A stretch of DNA of 64,000 bases. Source: Actinobacteria bacterium 69-20. Lineage in GTDB: Bacteria; Actinomycetota; Actinomycetes; Mycobacteriales; Nakamurellaceae. Positions 1 to 11,190 of this stretch are shown piece by piece. The position numbers were made by a program, and so were the translations under genes. Positions within the stretch are counted from its first letter, which is position 1. The number at the start of each line of letters is the position of its first letter. The DNA lies in the NCBI GenBank assembly GCA_001897425.1, contig MKSW01000033.1:186001-250000 (forward strand), given 5' to 3'. The notes under the pieces were generated by a model that saw only the letters and a list, made by a program, of their open reading frames with translations, ran no database searches and was not told the DNA's origin.

Positions 1-744
1 CTCGACGGCAGCAAGATGTGGATCACGAACGGCACCGTGGCCGACATCGCCGTGGTGTGGGCCAAACTCGCCTCCGATGACGCTGCCGATGGCACCGAGG
101 GCGGCGCCAGTGGCCGCGGCGCCGGCGAACAGATCCGCGGCTTCATCGTCCCTACCAACACACCGGGTTTCACCGCGCGCGAGGTGAAACACAAGCTCTC
201 CCTTCGCGCGTCGGCCACCGCGGAGCTCACCTTCGACTCGGTGCGGCTCGGGCCGGAGGCGATCCTGCCGGACGCGAGGGGCCTGAAGGCGCCGCTGTCG
301 TGCCTCACCCAGGCGCGCACCGGCATCCTGTTCGGCGCCCTCGGCGCGGCCCGCGACTGCCTCGAGGTCGCGCTCGACTATGTCGGCACCAGAACGGTTT
401 TCGGCTCGCCCCTGGGCAGCTACCAGCTCACCCAGGCAAAGCTGGCGGATATGACGACGTCCTACACCGCGGCGTATCTGATGGCGCTGCACATCGGGCG
501 CACCGCGGACGAGGGCGCCGCGACGCCGACCATGGTGTCCATGGGCAAGCTCAACTCGACCCGCACCGCGATCGAGATCGCCCGCACCTGCCGCACTTTG
601 CTCGGCGCCAACGGGATCTCCGGCGAGTACCCGGTGCTGCGGCACGCCAACAACCTGGAGAGCGTGCTCACCTACGAGGGCACCGCCGAGGTACACCAAC
701 TGGTGCTCGGCCGGGCGCTGACCGGATTGAACGCGTTCGGCTGA
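1..744 (+). CDS. acyl-CoA dehydrogenase, glutaryl-CoA-dehydrogenase-like (3' part)
   Basis: The reading frame is open from base 1, so the N-terminus lies outside the window; 247 residues are visible. They cover the middle beta domain (from SKMWITNG) and the C-terminal helical domain of an FAD acyl-CoA dehydrogenase. The stretches GLKAPLSCLTQARTGI and YEGTAEVHQLVLGRALTG resemble glutaryl-CoA dehydrogenases, in which the Glu of YEGT is the catalytic base. The likely role is oxidation of glutaryl-CoA or a related acyl-CoA in lysine/tryptophan breakdown. About 20 extra Gly/Ala/Asp-rich residues (near bases 70-135) interrupt the beta domain, probably a surface loop. The stop is followed by a 396-bp gap before kgd. 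Family assignment is firm; substrate is inferred. Confidence 0.85.
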   Translation, partial: LDGSKMWITNGTVADIAVVWAKLASDDAADGTEGGASGRGAGEQIRGFIVPTNTPGFTAREVKHKLSLRASATAELTFDSVRLGPEAILPDARGLKAPLSCLTQARTGILFGALGAARDCLEVALDYVGTRTVFGSPLGSYQLTQAKLADMTTSYTAAYLMALHIGRTADEGAATPTMVSMGKLNSTRTAIEIARTCRTLLGANGISGEYPVLRHANNLESVLTYEGTAEVHQLVLGRALTGLNAFG

Positions 745-1140
745 GACGGGACGGGGAGGAGTTCCGCGTCGAAGCGCGCCAGCCCGGCGAAGCCGACAAT
801 TGGATACCGTCGGCTGAGACGCCGGTTCACCCGGGCCGACGCTGTCCGGACCCGCCCCACGGGCCGCGCCTGCGCGGACCGCGAACAGCGTCATACTCGA
901 CGACTTCGCGCTACCCGGTGAGCAACATCACCGACACGCGTTCGCGCCCCGAACGAACCGATCGCCGGTCCGGGACGTCTTCACTTGAAGCCCGGTTCGC
1001 CGATGTATTGGGCGGTGAGCCGAGCAGAAAACGGACGCGCGGCGCTGTGCGTCGCGTTCCTGACCGCGGGGAGGTGCCAGGCAGGCTAGCCTGGTAAAAG
1101 GTCTCGTCCGATCGAGCGCAGACAGGCGGAGCGAAGGAAA
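745..1140. other. non-coding gap between acyl-CoA dehydrogenase and kgd
   Basis: No convincing gene is seen in these 396 bases; overlapping frames lack ribosome sites and family similarity. The gap holds one exact copy of the dispersed motif (880-895) and, near its right end, the kgd ribosome site AAGGAAA before the GTG at 1141. The motif copy is followed by GACGACTTCGCG, so it forms an imperfect inverted repeat that could end the upstream transcript. Confidence 0.6.
880..895 (-). repeat. dispersed motif TATGACGCTGTTCGCG, copy 1
   Basis: This is an exact 16-base copy on the minus strand, in the intergenic region 3' of the acyl-CoA dehydrogenase gene. The same 16 bases occur at 12905, 42407, 44582 and 63442. 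The function is unknown. Confidence 0.75.
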
Positions 1141-4100
1141 GTGTCGTCAGCGACAGGGCCGGAATTCGGGCCCAACGACTGGTTCGTCGAGGAAAAATAT
1201 CAACAGTTCCTGGCCGATCCGGCCAGCGTCGGCGCCACCTGGCGAAGTTACTTCGCGGAGCTCGCCAATGGGTCGGCACCTAACGACACCGTGGCCGGGC
1301 GCTCCGGCGGCACGGCAACCGCGGTGCGCACGGCGCCCCGGGTCGCGGCGCCTGCGATGAGCGCCCCGACGGCGCCGCCGGCGAGCGCGCCACCAACCGC
1401 CCCGCCTGCCCCGACCGCACCGAGCGCACCCCCGGCCGCGACGCCTGCGGCCCCCCCGACGGACACCCCGGCCCGGCCGACCGCCACGGTGACCCCCGCC
1501 GACGTCGCCGCCCAGGCCAAGCCGGCCGCCGCCGCGCTCGCCGAGCCGACCGACACCGCGAGCCCGCTGCGCGGACCCGCCGCCGCTGTCGTGCGGAACA
1601 TGATCGCGTCGCTGGAGATCCCCACCGCGACATCGGTGCGCGCCGTTCCGGCGAAGCTGATCGCCGACAACCGCATCGTCATCAACAATTTCCTGCGCCG
1701 GCACCGCCGCGGCAAGATCTCCTTCACGCACCTCATCGGTTACGCGATGGTGCGCGCGCTCGCCGACTTCCCCGGCATGAACCGGCATTTCGCCGAGATC
1801 GACGGCAAGCCGCAGGTCGTCTCGCCGGCCCACATCAACCTGGGCCTGGCCATCGATCTGCCCGGCAAGGGCGGCAACCGGTCGCTGGTCGTCGTGCCCA
1901 TCAAGGCGACCGAGCACATGACGTTCACTGAGTTCTGGACGGCGTACGAGGACGTCGTCCACAAGACCCGCGACGGCAACCTCACCATGGAGGACTTCGC
2001 CGGGACGACGATCTCGCTGACCAATCCGGGCGGCATCGGGACCGTGCACTCGGTGCCGCGGCTGATGTCCGGCCAGGGCGCCATCATCGGCGTCGGCGCG
2101 ATGGAGTACCCCGCCGAGTTCCAGGGCGCGAGCGAAGAGACCATCGCCGAACTCGGCGTCTCCAAGATCATGACGCTCACCTCTACCTACGACCACCGCA
2201 TCATCCAGGGCGCCGAGTCCGGCGAGTTCCTGAAGCGCATCCACGCGCTTCTGCTCGGTGAAAGCGGTTTCTACGACGACGTTTTCGCCGACCTGCGGGT
2301 GCCGTACGAGCCGGTGCGCTGGGTCGTCGACCGCAGCCTCGGCCGCCACGGCAAGCTCGGCAAGACCGCGCGGGTGCTCGAACTGATCGACGCGTACCGC
2401 ACCCGCGGCCACCTGATGGCCGACATCGATCCGCTGAACTACCGGCAGCGGAAGCACCCGGACCTGGACGTGCTGGAACACGACCTGACGCTGTGGGATC
2501 TCGAGCGGGAGTTCCCCGTCGGCGGGTTCAACGGCGAAGAGTTCATGAAGCTGCGCGACGTGCTCGGCGTGCTGCGCGACGCCTACTGCCGCACGGTCGG
2601 CGTCGAGTACATGCACATCATGGACCCGGTGCAGCGGCGCTGGATCCAGGAGCGGGTCGAGCGGCACCGCGGGAACCCGGACGTCCGGGAGCAGAAGTAC
2701 ATCCTGTCGCGGCTCAACGCCGCCGAGGCCTTCGAGACCTTCCTGCAGACGAAATACATTGGGCAGAAACGGTTCTCGCTCGAAGGCGGGGAGACGCTGA
2801 TCCCGCTGCTGGACGTGGTCCTCGCTACCGCGGTGGACAACGGCCTCGACGAGGTCGTGATCGGCATGGCGCACCGTGGCCGGCTCAACGTGCTGGCGAA
2901 CATCATCGGCAAGCCGTATTCGCAGATCTTCCGCGAGTTCGAGGACAACCGCGACCCGTCGCAGGCGCACGGGTCCGGGGACGTCAAGTACCACCTGGGC
3001 GCCGAGGGCAAGTACATCCCGCCGTCCGGCGAGGGCCAGCTGGACGTCTCCATGGTCGCCAACCCCTCGCATCTCGAGGTCGTCGACCCGGTGCTCGAAG
3101 GCGTGGTCCGGGCCAAGCAGGACGTGCTGAACAAGGGCAGCGAGAAGGGCGACGGCGGGTACTCCGTCATGGCCGTCATGCTGCACGGGGATGCCGCGTT
3201 CGCCGGCCAGGGCGTGGTCGCCGAGACGCTGAACCTCTCCCAGCTGCGCGGATACCGCACCGGCGGCACCGTGCACGTCGTCATCAACAACCAGGTCGGG
3301 TTCACCACCGCGCCCGAGCATTCGCGGTCCGGCGAGTACTCCACCGACGTCGCCAAGATGATCCAGGCACCGATCTTCCACGTGAACGGCGACGACCCGG
3401 AGGCCGCGGCCTGGGTCGCCCGGCTGGCCGTGGAGTACCGGCAGCGGTTCAGCAAGGACGTCGTCATCGACATGGTGTGTTACCGCCGCCGCGGGCACAA
3501 CGAGGGCGACGACCCGTCCATGACGAACCCGCAGATGTACGAGATCATCGACGGCAAGCGGTCGGTGCGCACCATCTACACCGAGGCGCTCGTCGACCGC
3601 GGCGATCTCTCGCCGGAGGACGCCGACGAGCTCGTGCGGGATTACCACACCAAGCTCGAGCGGGTGTTCAACGAGGTCCGCGAGCTGGAGAAGGCCGTCC
3701 CCGAGCCATCGCCGTCGGTCGAGGCGCAGCAGCAGATCCCCACCAAGGTGATCACGAACATCCCGGTGGAGCTGGTGCACCGGATCGGCGATGCGCATGT
3801 CGAGATCCCCGAGACGTTCACCGTGCACCCGCGGGTGAAGACCGTGCTCGACCGGCGGCAGGAGATGTCCCGCCACGGCGGCATCGACTGGGCGTTCGCC
3901 GAGCTGCTCGCGCTCGGTTCGATCGCGGCCGAGGGCCGGATGGTGCGCGTGGCCGGGCAGGACACCCGGCGCGGCACCTTCTCGCAGCGGCACGCCGCGC
4001 TCATCGACAGGAAGAACGGCGCGGAATACCTTCCGCTGCAACATCTCACGGAGGGCCAGGAGCGCTTCCTGATCTACGACTCGGCGCTCACCGAGTACGC

Positions 4101-4905
4101 GGCGCTCGGGTTCGAGTACGGCTACTCGGTCGCCAATCGCGACGCGCTGGTGATCTGGGAGGCCCAGTTCGGCGACTTCGTCAACGGCGCTCAGTCGGTG
4201 ATCGACGAGTACCTGTCGTCCGGCGAGGCGAAGTGGGGCGAGGAGTCCGGCGTCGTGCTGCTGCTCCCGCACGGCCAGGAGGGGCAGGGCCCGGACCACA
4301 CCTCCGGGCGCATTGAGCGGTTCCTGCAGCTGTGCGCCGAGGGCTCCATGACGGTCGCCGAGCCGTCCACCCCGGCGAACTATTTCCACCTGCTGCGGCG
4401 GCACGTGCTCGACGGCGTGCACCGGCCGATGATCGTCTACACGCCGAAGTCGATGCTGCGCCTCAAGGACGCCGTCTCGGCCGTCGAGGACTTCACCACC
4501 GGCAAGTTCGAGTCGGTGCTGCCGGACACCTCCGTCGACCCGTCCGCGGCGCGCACGGTGCTGCTGGTCTCCGGGAAGCTGTACTACGAGCTGGACCACT
4601 ACCGGACGCAGCACGGCATCACCGATACGGCGATCGTCCGCCTCGAACAGCTCTACCCGATCCCGCGGCGCAAGCTGGAGTCCGTGCTGGCGCCGTACGG
4701 CGAGGGCGTCGAGTTCCGCTGGGTGCAGGAGGAGCCGCGGAACCAGGGGGCGTGGAGCTTCATGGCGCAGAACCTGCCGGAGCTGCTGCCGCGCCTGGCG
4801 GGCATCCGACGCGTCTCGCGGCGGGCCATGGCCGCGCCGTCCGCCGGCTCCGCCAAGGTGCACGCCGTGGAGCAGCAGGCCGTGATCAGCGAGGCGTTCG
4901 CCTGA
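1141..4905 (+). CDS. kgd: multifunctional 2-oxoglutarate metabolism enzyme (decarboxylase/dehydrogenase E1-E2 fusion)
   Basis: The 1254-residue protein has the actinobacterial Kgd/OdhA layout: a short E1 N-terminal segment ([13 protein letters not shown]), a long Ala/Pro/Thr linker (about 60-140), an E2-like succinyltransferase domain with the HxxxD-type motif in TYDHRIIQG (about residue 350), then the thiamine-diphosphate E1 domains to the C-terminus. It acts in the TCA cycle at 2-oxoglutarate, giving succinyl-CoA with E2/E3 or succinic semialdehyde. In M. tuberculosis the homologue is controlled by the FHA protein GarA; no garA is in this window. The GTG start at 1141 follows AAGGAAA and gives the family-typical N-terminus. 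The enzyme is soluble and length is normal. Long open frames on the opposite strand are GC-driven shadows. Confidence 0.96.
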   Translation: MSSATGPEFGPNDWFVEEKYQQFLADPASVGATWRSYFAELANGSAPNDTVAGRSGGTATAVRTAPRVAAPAMSAPTAPPASAPPTAPPAPTAPSAPPAATPAAPPTDTPARPTATVTPADVAAQAKPAAAALAEPTDTASPLRGPAAAVVRNMIASLEIPTATSVRAVPAKLIADNRIVINNFLRRHRRGKISFTHLIGYAMVRALADFPGMNRHFAEIDGKPQVVSPAHINLGLAIDLPGKGGNRSLVVVPIKATEHMTFTEFWTAYEDVVHKTRDGNLTMEDFAGTTISLTNPGGIGTVHSVPRLMSGQGAIIGVGAMEYPAEFQGASEETIAELGVSKIMTLTSTYDHRIIQGAESGEFLKRIHALLLGESGFYDDVFADLRVPYEPVRWVVDRSLGRHGKLGKTARVLELIDAYRTRGHLMADIDPLNYRQRKHPDLDVLEHDLTLWDLEREFPVGGFNGEEFMKLRDVLGVLRDAYCRTVGVEYMHIMDPVQRRWIQERVERHRGNPDVREQKYILSRLNAAEAFETFLQTKYIGQKRFSLEGGETLIPLLDVVLATAVDNGLDEVVIGMAHRGRLNVLANIIGKPYSQIFREFEDNRDPSQAHGSGDVKYHLGAEGKYIPPSGEGQLDVSMVANPSHLEVVDPVLEGVVRAKQDVLNKGSEKGDGGYSVMAVMLHGDAAFAGQGVVAETLNLSQLRGYRTGGTVHVVINNQVGFTTAPEHSRSGEYSTDVAKMIQAPIFHVNGDDPEAAAWVARLAVEYRQRFSKDVVIDMVCYRRRGHNEGDDPSMTNPQMYEIIDGKRSVRTIYTEALVDRGDLSPEDADELVRDYHTKLERVFNEVRELEKAVPEPSPSVEAQQQIPTKVITNIPVELVHRIGDAHVEIPETFTVHPRVKTVLDRRQEMSRHGGIDWAFAELLALGSIAAEGRMVRVAGQDTRRGTFSQRHAALIDRKNGAEYLPLQHLTEGQERFLIYDSALTEYAALGFEYGYSVANRDALVIWEAQFGDFVNGAQSVIDEYLSSGEAKWGEESGVVLLLPHGQEGQGPDHTSGRIERFLQLCAEGSMTVAEPSTPANYFHLLRRHVLDGVHRPMIVYTPKSMLRLKDAVSAVEDFTTGKFESVLPDTSVDPSAARTVLLVSGKLYYELDHYRTQHGITDTAIVRLEQLYPIPRRKLESVLAPYGEGVEFRWVQEEPRNQGAWSFMAQNLPELLPRLAGIRRVSRRAMAAPSAGSAKVHAVEQQAVISEAFA

Positions 4906-5108
4906 TCGACCCGTATTCGTCTTGACAGCGGTTTCGGTTGCGTCGCTGGCGGTTTCGGCTGCGCTGGTTCCGGTTTTCGCCGGGTCGGCAGCGGGTATGA
5001 CGACGATGACGTTGCTCTCGCCCGCACCCTGTACCGATGCGCTTGGCCCGGAAGCGGAATAGGTCCAGGGGCCGCGCGGTTGACCCGAGCGGACCAGGGA
5101 AAGGCAGG

Positions 5109-5852
5109 ATGGCGATGCAGGTCGAGGTGTTCTCGGATGTGGTGTGCCCGTGGTGCTATATCGGCAAGCGGCGGTTGGAGCAGGCGCTGGACGGGTTCGC
5201 GCATCGCGACGACGTGACGGTGACGTTCCGTTCCTTCCAGCTCGACCCGTCCATACCCAAGGACGTGACCGTCACCCAGGTCGAGCGGCTCGCCGAGAAG
5301 TACGGCGTGTCGATGGCGCAGGCCGAGGCGATGAACGCCCGCGTCAGCGGGGTGGCCGCCGGCGTAGGGCTGGACTTCCACCTCGACGCCGCGCACCCGG
5401 CGAACACGTTCGACGCCCACCGGCTGCTGCACTTCGCCGCCGAACACGGCAAGCAGGCCGAGCTCAAGGAGCGGCTGATGCAGGCGTACTTCATGCGCGG
5501 CGAGGATATCGGCGATCCCGAATCGCTCGCGGATCTCGCGGCCGAGGTCGGCCTCGACCGGGACGAGGCGCGCGCCGTGCTGGCGAGCGACCGGTACGCC
5601 GATGCCTTCCGCGAGGACGTGTCGCTGGCGCGCGCCTTCGGCATCAACTCGGTGCCGTTCTTCGTGATCGACCGAAAGTACGGGATCGCCGGCGCACAAG
5701 ACGTCGCGGTGCTCCGGGACGCCCTCGAACAGGCCTGGGCCACCGCGCATCCGCTGACCATGGTGAGCGTCGGGGCTGCGACCGGCTCTGCTGACGAAGC
5801 CGCCGATGCGGCCGGCGCGGGCGACTGCACCGACGGCGTCTGCCGCGTCTAG
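5109..5852 (+). CDS. DsbA-family oxidoreductase (FrnE-like)
   Basis: The 247-residue protein starts MAMQVEVFSDVVCPWCYIGKRRLEQAL, with the CPWC redox motif near residue 14 and the FrnE/2-hydroxychromene-2-carboxylate isomerase-like DsbA fold. INSVPFFVID carries the conserved cis-Pro segment. No signal peptide is seen, so it is probably a cytoplasmic thiol-disulfide oxidoreductase or isomerase. The C-terminal tail is Ala/Asp-rich and ends GDCTDGVCRV, adding two Cys of unknown use. The ATG at 5109 is preferred over an upstream in-frame start because GGGAAAGGCAGG precedes it. It is probably transcribed alone; the 200-bp gap after kgd carries a GTATGACG copy. Confidence 0.9.
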   Translation: MAMQVEVFSDVVCPWCYIGKRRLEQALDGFAHRDDVTVTFRSFQLDPSIPKDVTVTQVERLAEKYGVSMAQAEAMNARVSGVAAGVGLDFHLDAAHPANTFDAHRLLHFAAEHGKQAELKERLMQAYFMRGEDIGDPESLADLAAEVGLDRDEARAVLASDRYADAFREDVSLARAFGINSVPFFVIDRKYGIAGAQDVAVLRDALEQAWATAHPLTMVSVGAATGSADEAADAAGAGDCTDGVCRV

Positions 5853-5954
5853 CGCTGCTCGGCGTCGGCCACCGTTTGTTTCCGACCGACACGCCTCGGG
5901 AGCGTCCTCCGATCCGCTCTGGTTCGTTCCACCCGCTCGGCCCCGACCAGCGCG

Positions 5955-7265
5955 CTAGGAAGCGTCGTCCGCCCGCGGCGTCCGGCGGTCGAGCGCCGCG
6001 ACCGTGATCCAGGCCGCGGCTGCCGCGAGGACGGCGGCGGGGACGGCATCCACGCCTTGCCTACCGACGAGCAGGGCCGCCAGCAGTACGGACGAGAACA
6101 GCAGACGAGTTCCGGCGGCCATGCCGGCCGCGGCGCCGACCGCGACCGCGAGGGTTGGCGACACGCCGAACCCGATGGTGGCCAGCGTCGCGACCGCGAC
6201 GCCGAGGAAGATCGCCGGGAACACCGGCCCGCCCCGGAAGCCGCAGCCGAGGCTCACCGCGTAGGCGAGTGCCTTCGCGCCGAGCACCACCAGAACGACC
6301 GCGACGGATTTCTCGGCGACGATGGCGGGCACCGAGACTTGGCCCGAGAACAGCACGTCCTGCGAGTTGCCGCCGAGCGCTCGGGCGGCCTGTGCCAGCA
6401 GACCGACCGCGAGTCCACCGGCAAGCAGCAGCATCGCCATGCCGCGACGCCCGTGTCTGTGTCCGCGTCCGAGGCCCGTGAGCCCACCGGCGGCGCGGCG
6501 AACCACGGCAATGACGAGCGCCGTCACGACGCCGATGACGACCGCCACGGCTAGGTCGAGCACATGCGTCCCGTCATACGCGGGCAGCCCCGGCACGGCG
6601 ATGGCCGTGGCGTTCAGCCCGCCCCAGGCGCCCAGCCCGACGAACAGGACGTAGCCGATCGCGGCCGCCACCAGCCCGGGCAGCAGCGTCGGCAACAGCG
6701 CGGCACCCATCGCGAGGCCGCTTTCGAGCAGCAGCATCCCTGCGACGAGCGGCCCGCCGAACAGCGCCGAGATCGCCGAGAACGACCCCGCGGTGCCGAG
6801 CACGGCGCTGCCGGGCGGCCCGAGCTTGACCATCCGCGTCACCGCAACACCGACCACCGAACCGAGCGCGATCAGCGGTGCCTCCGGCCCGAGCACCGCG
6901 CCGAACGCGAGCGTGCCGACAGCGGCCAGCGCGATGCCCGGCGCGTACTCGATCGGCGTCGGCCCGCCGCCGATCCCCTTCAGCGGCTCATGACCGCCGT
7001 CGCCGGGCAGCAGAGCACGCGCCGCGGCGACCAGCGCGGCGCCGACAACGGGCAGCCCGATCACCAGATACCAGGGCGGCGACGACGCGCCGAGGGCATG
7101 CGGCAGCACGTCCCACAGCCAATGCTCGAGCTCGTGCACGAACGCGAGGAAGAGCGCCGCGAGCAGCGCGGCCGGTATCCCGATCAGCGCACCGAGCAGG
7201 ACGAGCCGAAGGTAGGCCCGTACGCTCATCTCCGGGTTCTCACCGTGCACACGCGTCTCGGCCAT
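5955..7265 (-). CDS. ClC-family chloride channel/transporter
   Basis: The 436-residue membrane protein has about ten hydrophobic segments. ClC signatures are visible: GPEAPLIALGS corresponds to the G(K/R)EGP region and GCGFRGGPVFPAIFLG to the GxFxP region that lines the anion path. No CBS domains follow, as in short bacterial ClCs. It would move chloride or other anions, often in exchange for protons. The ATG at 7265 follows GGGGGAAGGG; a second ATG (MSVRAYLR) lies 12 codons inside. The gene is convergent with the DsbA-like gene, with 102 bp between the stops. Gating residues differ from the E. coli exchanger (Ala replaces Gly in EGP), so channel versus exchanger cannot be decided. Confidence 0.88.
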   Translation of the reverse strand: MAETRVHGENPEMSVRAYLRLVLLGALIGIPAALLAALFLAFVHELEHWLWDVLPHALGASSPPWYLVIGLPVVGAALVAAARALLPGDGGHEPLKGIGGGPTPIEYAPGIALAAVGTLAFGAVLGPEAPLIALGSVVGVAVTRMVKLGPPGSAVLGTAGSFSAISALFGGPLVAGMLLLESGLAMGAALLPTLLPGLVAAAIGYVLFVGLGAWGGLNATAIAVPGLPAYDGTHVLDLAVAVVIGVVTALVIAVVRRAAGGLTGLGRGHRHGRRGMAMLLLAGGLAVGLLAQAARALGGNSQDVLFSGQVSVPAIVAEKSVAVVLVVLGAKALAYAVSLGCGFRGGPVFPAIFLGVAVATLATIGFGVSPTLAVAVGAAAGMAAGTRLLFSSVLLAALLVGRQGVDAVPAAVLAAAAAWITVAALDRRTPRADDAS

Positions 7266-8401
<1,136 letters not shown>

Positions 8402-8469
8402 CATGTCGAGCCGGCGCCCGTTGACCATGACTGCCCATGACGCGACGGGCGCCGGCCGGCTGTGATCCC

Positions 8470-8520
8470 TGCTCGCCGGCCACGACATTTGCTCGTCGGC
8501 TGCGACATTTGCGCGCCGAC
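8470..8520. repeat. 20-bp tandem repeat at the hutI 3' end
   Basis: Two and a half copies of a 20-base unit, TGCTCGYCGGCYRCGACATT, run from 8470 to the hutI stop. Units start at 8470, 8490 and 8510, the last degenerate. The location is between convergent rpf and hutI. No stable hairpin is obvious. Confidence 0.6.
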
Positions 8521-9704
8521 TACGCGACGCGCCGCCCGGCCCGCCACACGGCCCGGGCGCCCACACCGCCCACGCGGTAAGCGATGTGGTCGATAGTCGG
8601 GGCGTCGATCACCTGGACGTCGGCCCGTGCCCCGACTTTCAACACCCCGACATCGTCGCGGCGAAGTGCCCTGGCTCCGCCGGCCGTGGCGGCGTGCACC
8701 GCCTGCGCGGCAGTGAGGCCGCACTGCAGCACGGCCAGCGCGATCACCAGCGGCATCGACGCCGTGTACGAGGTGCCCGGATTGCAGTTCGTGGCGAGCG
8801 CGATCGGCGCCTTGGCATCGGCGAGCCGACGTCCCGGCGCGGGTGGCTGCCGGGTCGACAGGTCCGTCGCGGGAAGCAGAGTCGCGACGGTGGAGCCTCC
8901 GGCGAGCGCGTCGACATCCGCGTCGGTCAGGTACGTGCAGTGGTCGGCCGACGCGGCACCGAGGTCCACGGCCAGCCGCACGCCGGGCCCGGGGCCGAGT
9001 TGGTTGCCGTGCACCCGCAAGCCCAGGCCCGCCGCGCGCCCGGCCGCAAGTACGCGCCGAGATTCGGCTTCGTCGAAAGCGCCTGTCTCACAGAAGACGT
9101 CGATCCAGCGGGCCTGCCCCTTGACCGCGTCCAGCATGGGCCCGCACACCAGATCGAGGTAGGCGTCACGATCATCGTCATATTCGGTGGGAACGACGTG
9201 CGCGCCGAGGAAGGTGACCTCGTCCACGCCGGCCTGCGCGGCGATGCGGGCCCCGCGGGCCTCGTCGGGGACGGTCAATCCGTATCCGGTCTTGGTCTCG
9301 ATGCAGGTGGTGCCGGCCGCGTGCATGTCCGCGATCCGGTCGGTGATGAGCTGTGCAAGCGTTTCGTCGTCGGTCGCGCGGGTCGCCTCGACGCTCGCCC
9401 GCATGCCGCCGGCCTGGTACGGCTCGCCGGCCATGCGGGCGGTGAACTCGGCGGCGCGATCCCCGGCGAAGACGAGGTGGGTGTGCGAGTCGACCCAGCC
9501 GGGCAGCACCGCGTGCCCGGCGACGTTGAGCGACTCGTCCGCGGTGGGCGCCTCGCGCTCCGACCCGATCCAGGCGACGGTGCCGCCCTCGATCACGATC
9601 GCGGCATGGTTGATGACGCCGAGTATCCCGGGGCCGGCCGCGGGATCGTTGGTGACGAGCTGGCCGATGCCGGTGATCAAAGTGCTGCGTGGGGACACCG
9701 TCAT
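8520..9704 (-). CDS. hutI: imidazolonepropionase
   Basis: The 394-residue amidohydrolase carries out the third step of histidine breakdown, opening imidazolone-5-propionate to N-formimino-L-glutamate. The metal-binding SHTH motif follows GWVD near residue 70; ETKTGYGL, LGAHVVPTEY and HGNQLGPGPGVRLAVDLGAASADHCTYL are HutI hallmarks that contain metal and substrate ligands. Length is normal. It is the last gene of the hutH-hutU-amidohydrolase-hutI operon, 122 bp after its neighbour. The ATG at 9704 lies inside a CGTCATAC copy of the dispersed motif. The next pathway enzyme (HutF or HutE/HutG) is not encoded next to it. Confidence 0.95.
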   Translation of the reverse strand: MTVSPRSTLITGIGQLVTNDPAAGPGILGVINHAAIVIEGGTVAWIGSEREAPTADESLNVAGHAVLPGWVDSHTHLVFAGDRAAEFTARMAGEPYQAGGMRASVEATRATDDETLAQLITDRIADMHAAGTTCIETKTGYGLTVPDEARGARIAAQAGVDEVTFLGAHVVPTEYDDDRDAYLDLVCGPMLDAVKGQARWIDVFCETGAFDEAESRRVLAAGRAAGLGLRVHGNQLGPGPGVRLAVDLGAASADHCTYLTDADVDALAGGSTVATLLPATDLSTRQPPAPGRRLADAKAPIALATNCNPGTSYTASMPLVIALAVLQCGLTAAQAVHAATAGGARALRRDDVGVLKVGARADVQVIDAPTIDHIAYRVGGVGARAVWRAGRRVA

Positions 9705-9826
9705 ACTCTATGGTCCTTTCGGCCCGCGCCTTCGCCTGCCGCGCTGACCCCCATTGCCTTGTGTGTGCAAGGTGGCGGCGGAGCGCCACGTAAGGCACAC
9801 CGCGGGCGGATATCGGTGCGGCGTAG

Positions 9827-11128
9827 CTAGTTCGAGACCGGATCATTCGCAACGACCAGCGTCCCGAGCGCGTCGGCCAGTGCGCCCACACCGGCCACAC
9901 AGTCGTCGATCTCGGCGAACTCGCCGGGTGCGTGCGAGATTCCGGTCGGGTTCCGCACGAACAGCATGGCGGTCGGCAGGTGCGCGGCGAGTACGCCCGC
10001 GTCGTGGCCGGCACCGGTGGGCACGATCGGGCCGGGCACCACGGCGGCGAGCCGATCGCGCAATCCGGCGTCGAAGCGGACTTCCGGCGACGCGGACTCC
10101 CGCTGCACCTCGACGGTGCAGCCCTCGTTGGCGGCGTGCTGGCGGATCCGCGCGACGATAGAGTCGACCGCGGCATCGGTGTCTTCCGTTGCGCCGTAAC
10201 GGGTGTCGAGCCACATCCGCACCTGGGACGCGATCACGTTGGTGCCGCCCGGGATCGGCTCGATGCGTCCGACGGTGGCGACGGCGCCGTCGCGTTCGGT
10301 CGCTGCCGCGCGCGCGGTGAGCATGGCGTGCGCTGCGACGACCATCGGATCGCGCCGGTCGGCGATGGCCGTGGTTCCCGCGTGGTTGCCCTCGCCGGTG
10401 ATGGTGATCCGCCATCGGCCGTGCGCCACGATGCCGGACGCGATCCCGACGGCGGCCCGCGAATCGGCCGCGTGCATCAGCCGACCCTGTTCCACGTGCA
10501 GCTCCACGAACGCGCCGATGCGCCGCAGGCGATCCGGGTCGGGGCCGAAGTGCGCCGGATCGACCCCGGCGCGCCGGGCGGCCTCGGCCAGCGTGACTCC
10601 GCTCCGGTCCGTGAGCGCGCGGGCCGCATCCAGATCGGTGGCACCGGCGAGCAGCCGAGAACCCAAGCAAGGCAACCCGAACCGGCCGCCCTCCTCTTCG
10701 GCGAAGCACACCACGGCGAGCGGCCGGGCGGGCGCCACGCCGCGCGCCCGCAGCTCATCGATGGCCAGTAGCGCGGACACCACGCCGAGCGGGCCGTCGA
10801 ACGCGCCGCCGCCGGGTACGGAGTCCAGGTGTGAGCCGGTGACGATCGCGCCGCCGCCGGGCAGCACTCCGGCCGCTGCGCCTGACGCCTCCCCCGCTGG
10901 CACTCCGCGCGCCGGCCCCGGTGAGACCCACCAGGCCCAGATGTTGCCGTTGCGGTCAGTCTCCACGTCCAGGCCGCGCGCAGCGGCCTCGGCCGCGAAC
11001 CACTCCCGCATCTGCAGGTCGGCGTCGTCGAACGTGTGTCGAGAATAGCCGCCGCGCACCGGGTCTCGGCCGATCCCGGACAGCGCCGTCCAGAGCGATT
11101 CGAACTCGCGTCGGCCGATCGTCGTCAT
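9827..11128 (-). CDS. M20-family allantoate amidohydrolase/N-carbamoyl amino-acid hydrolase-like
   Basis: The 433-residue M20 metallopeptidase-fold amidase shows GSHLDSVPGGGAFDGPLGV (metal ligands His and Asp), CFAEEEGGRF, FVELHVEQGR and a final GAGHDAG-SHAPGEFAE segment, the pattern of allantoate amidohydrolase and N-carbamoyl-L-amino-acid hydrolase. Such genes commonly sit in actinobacterial hut clusters. Position between hutU and hutI suggests it acts on a histidine-pathway intermediate such as formiminoglutamate or N-formylglutamate, but this is inference. The ATG at 11128 begins MTTIGRREFESLW; the frame is open far upstream only because of codon bias over hutU. The 62-bp spacing to hutU fits one operon. 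Confidence 0.85.
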   Translation of the reverse strand: MTTIGRREFESLWTALSGIGRDPVRGGYSRHTFDDADLQMREWFAAEAAARGLDVETDRNGNIWAWWVSPGPARGVPAGEASGAAAGVLPGGGAIVTGSHLDSVPGGGAFDGPLGVVSALLAIDELRARGVAPARPLAVVCFAEEEGGRFGLPCLGSRLLAGATDLDAARALTDRSGVTLAEAARRAGVDPAHFGPDPDRLRRIGAFVELHVEQGRLMHAADSRAAVGIASGIVAHGRWRITITGEGNHAGTTAIADRRDPMVVAAHAMLTARAAATERDGAVATVGRIEPIPGGTNVIASQVRMWLDTRYGATEDTDAAVDSIVARIRQHAANEGCTVEVQRESASPEVRFDAGLRDRLAAVVPGPIVPTGAGHDAGVLAAHLPTAMLFVRNPTGISHAPGEFAEIDDCVAGVGALADALGTLVVANDPVSN

Positions 11129-11190
11129 ATTCGATGATTCTTCCAGGGTTTCGGGTGCGCGCGCGGCGGGCGCCTCCACCGATTCCGCGA

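Noticed and set aside
1147..4863. 1238-codon open frame antisense to kgd, and similar long antisense frames elsewhere (for example over hutU, SecA and the FHA-FtsK gene)
   Set aside because: They mirror the real genes in the frame set by GC-rich third positions, have Arg/Gly/His-heavy composition, no domains and no ribosome sites.
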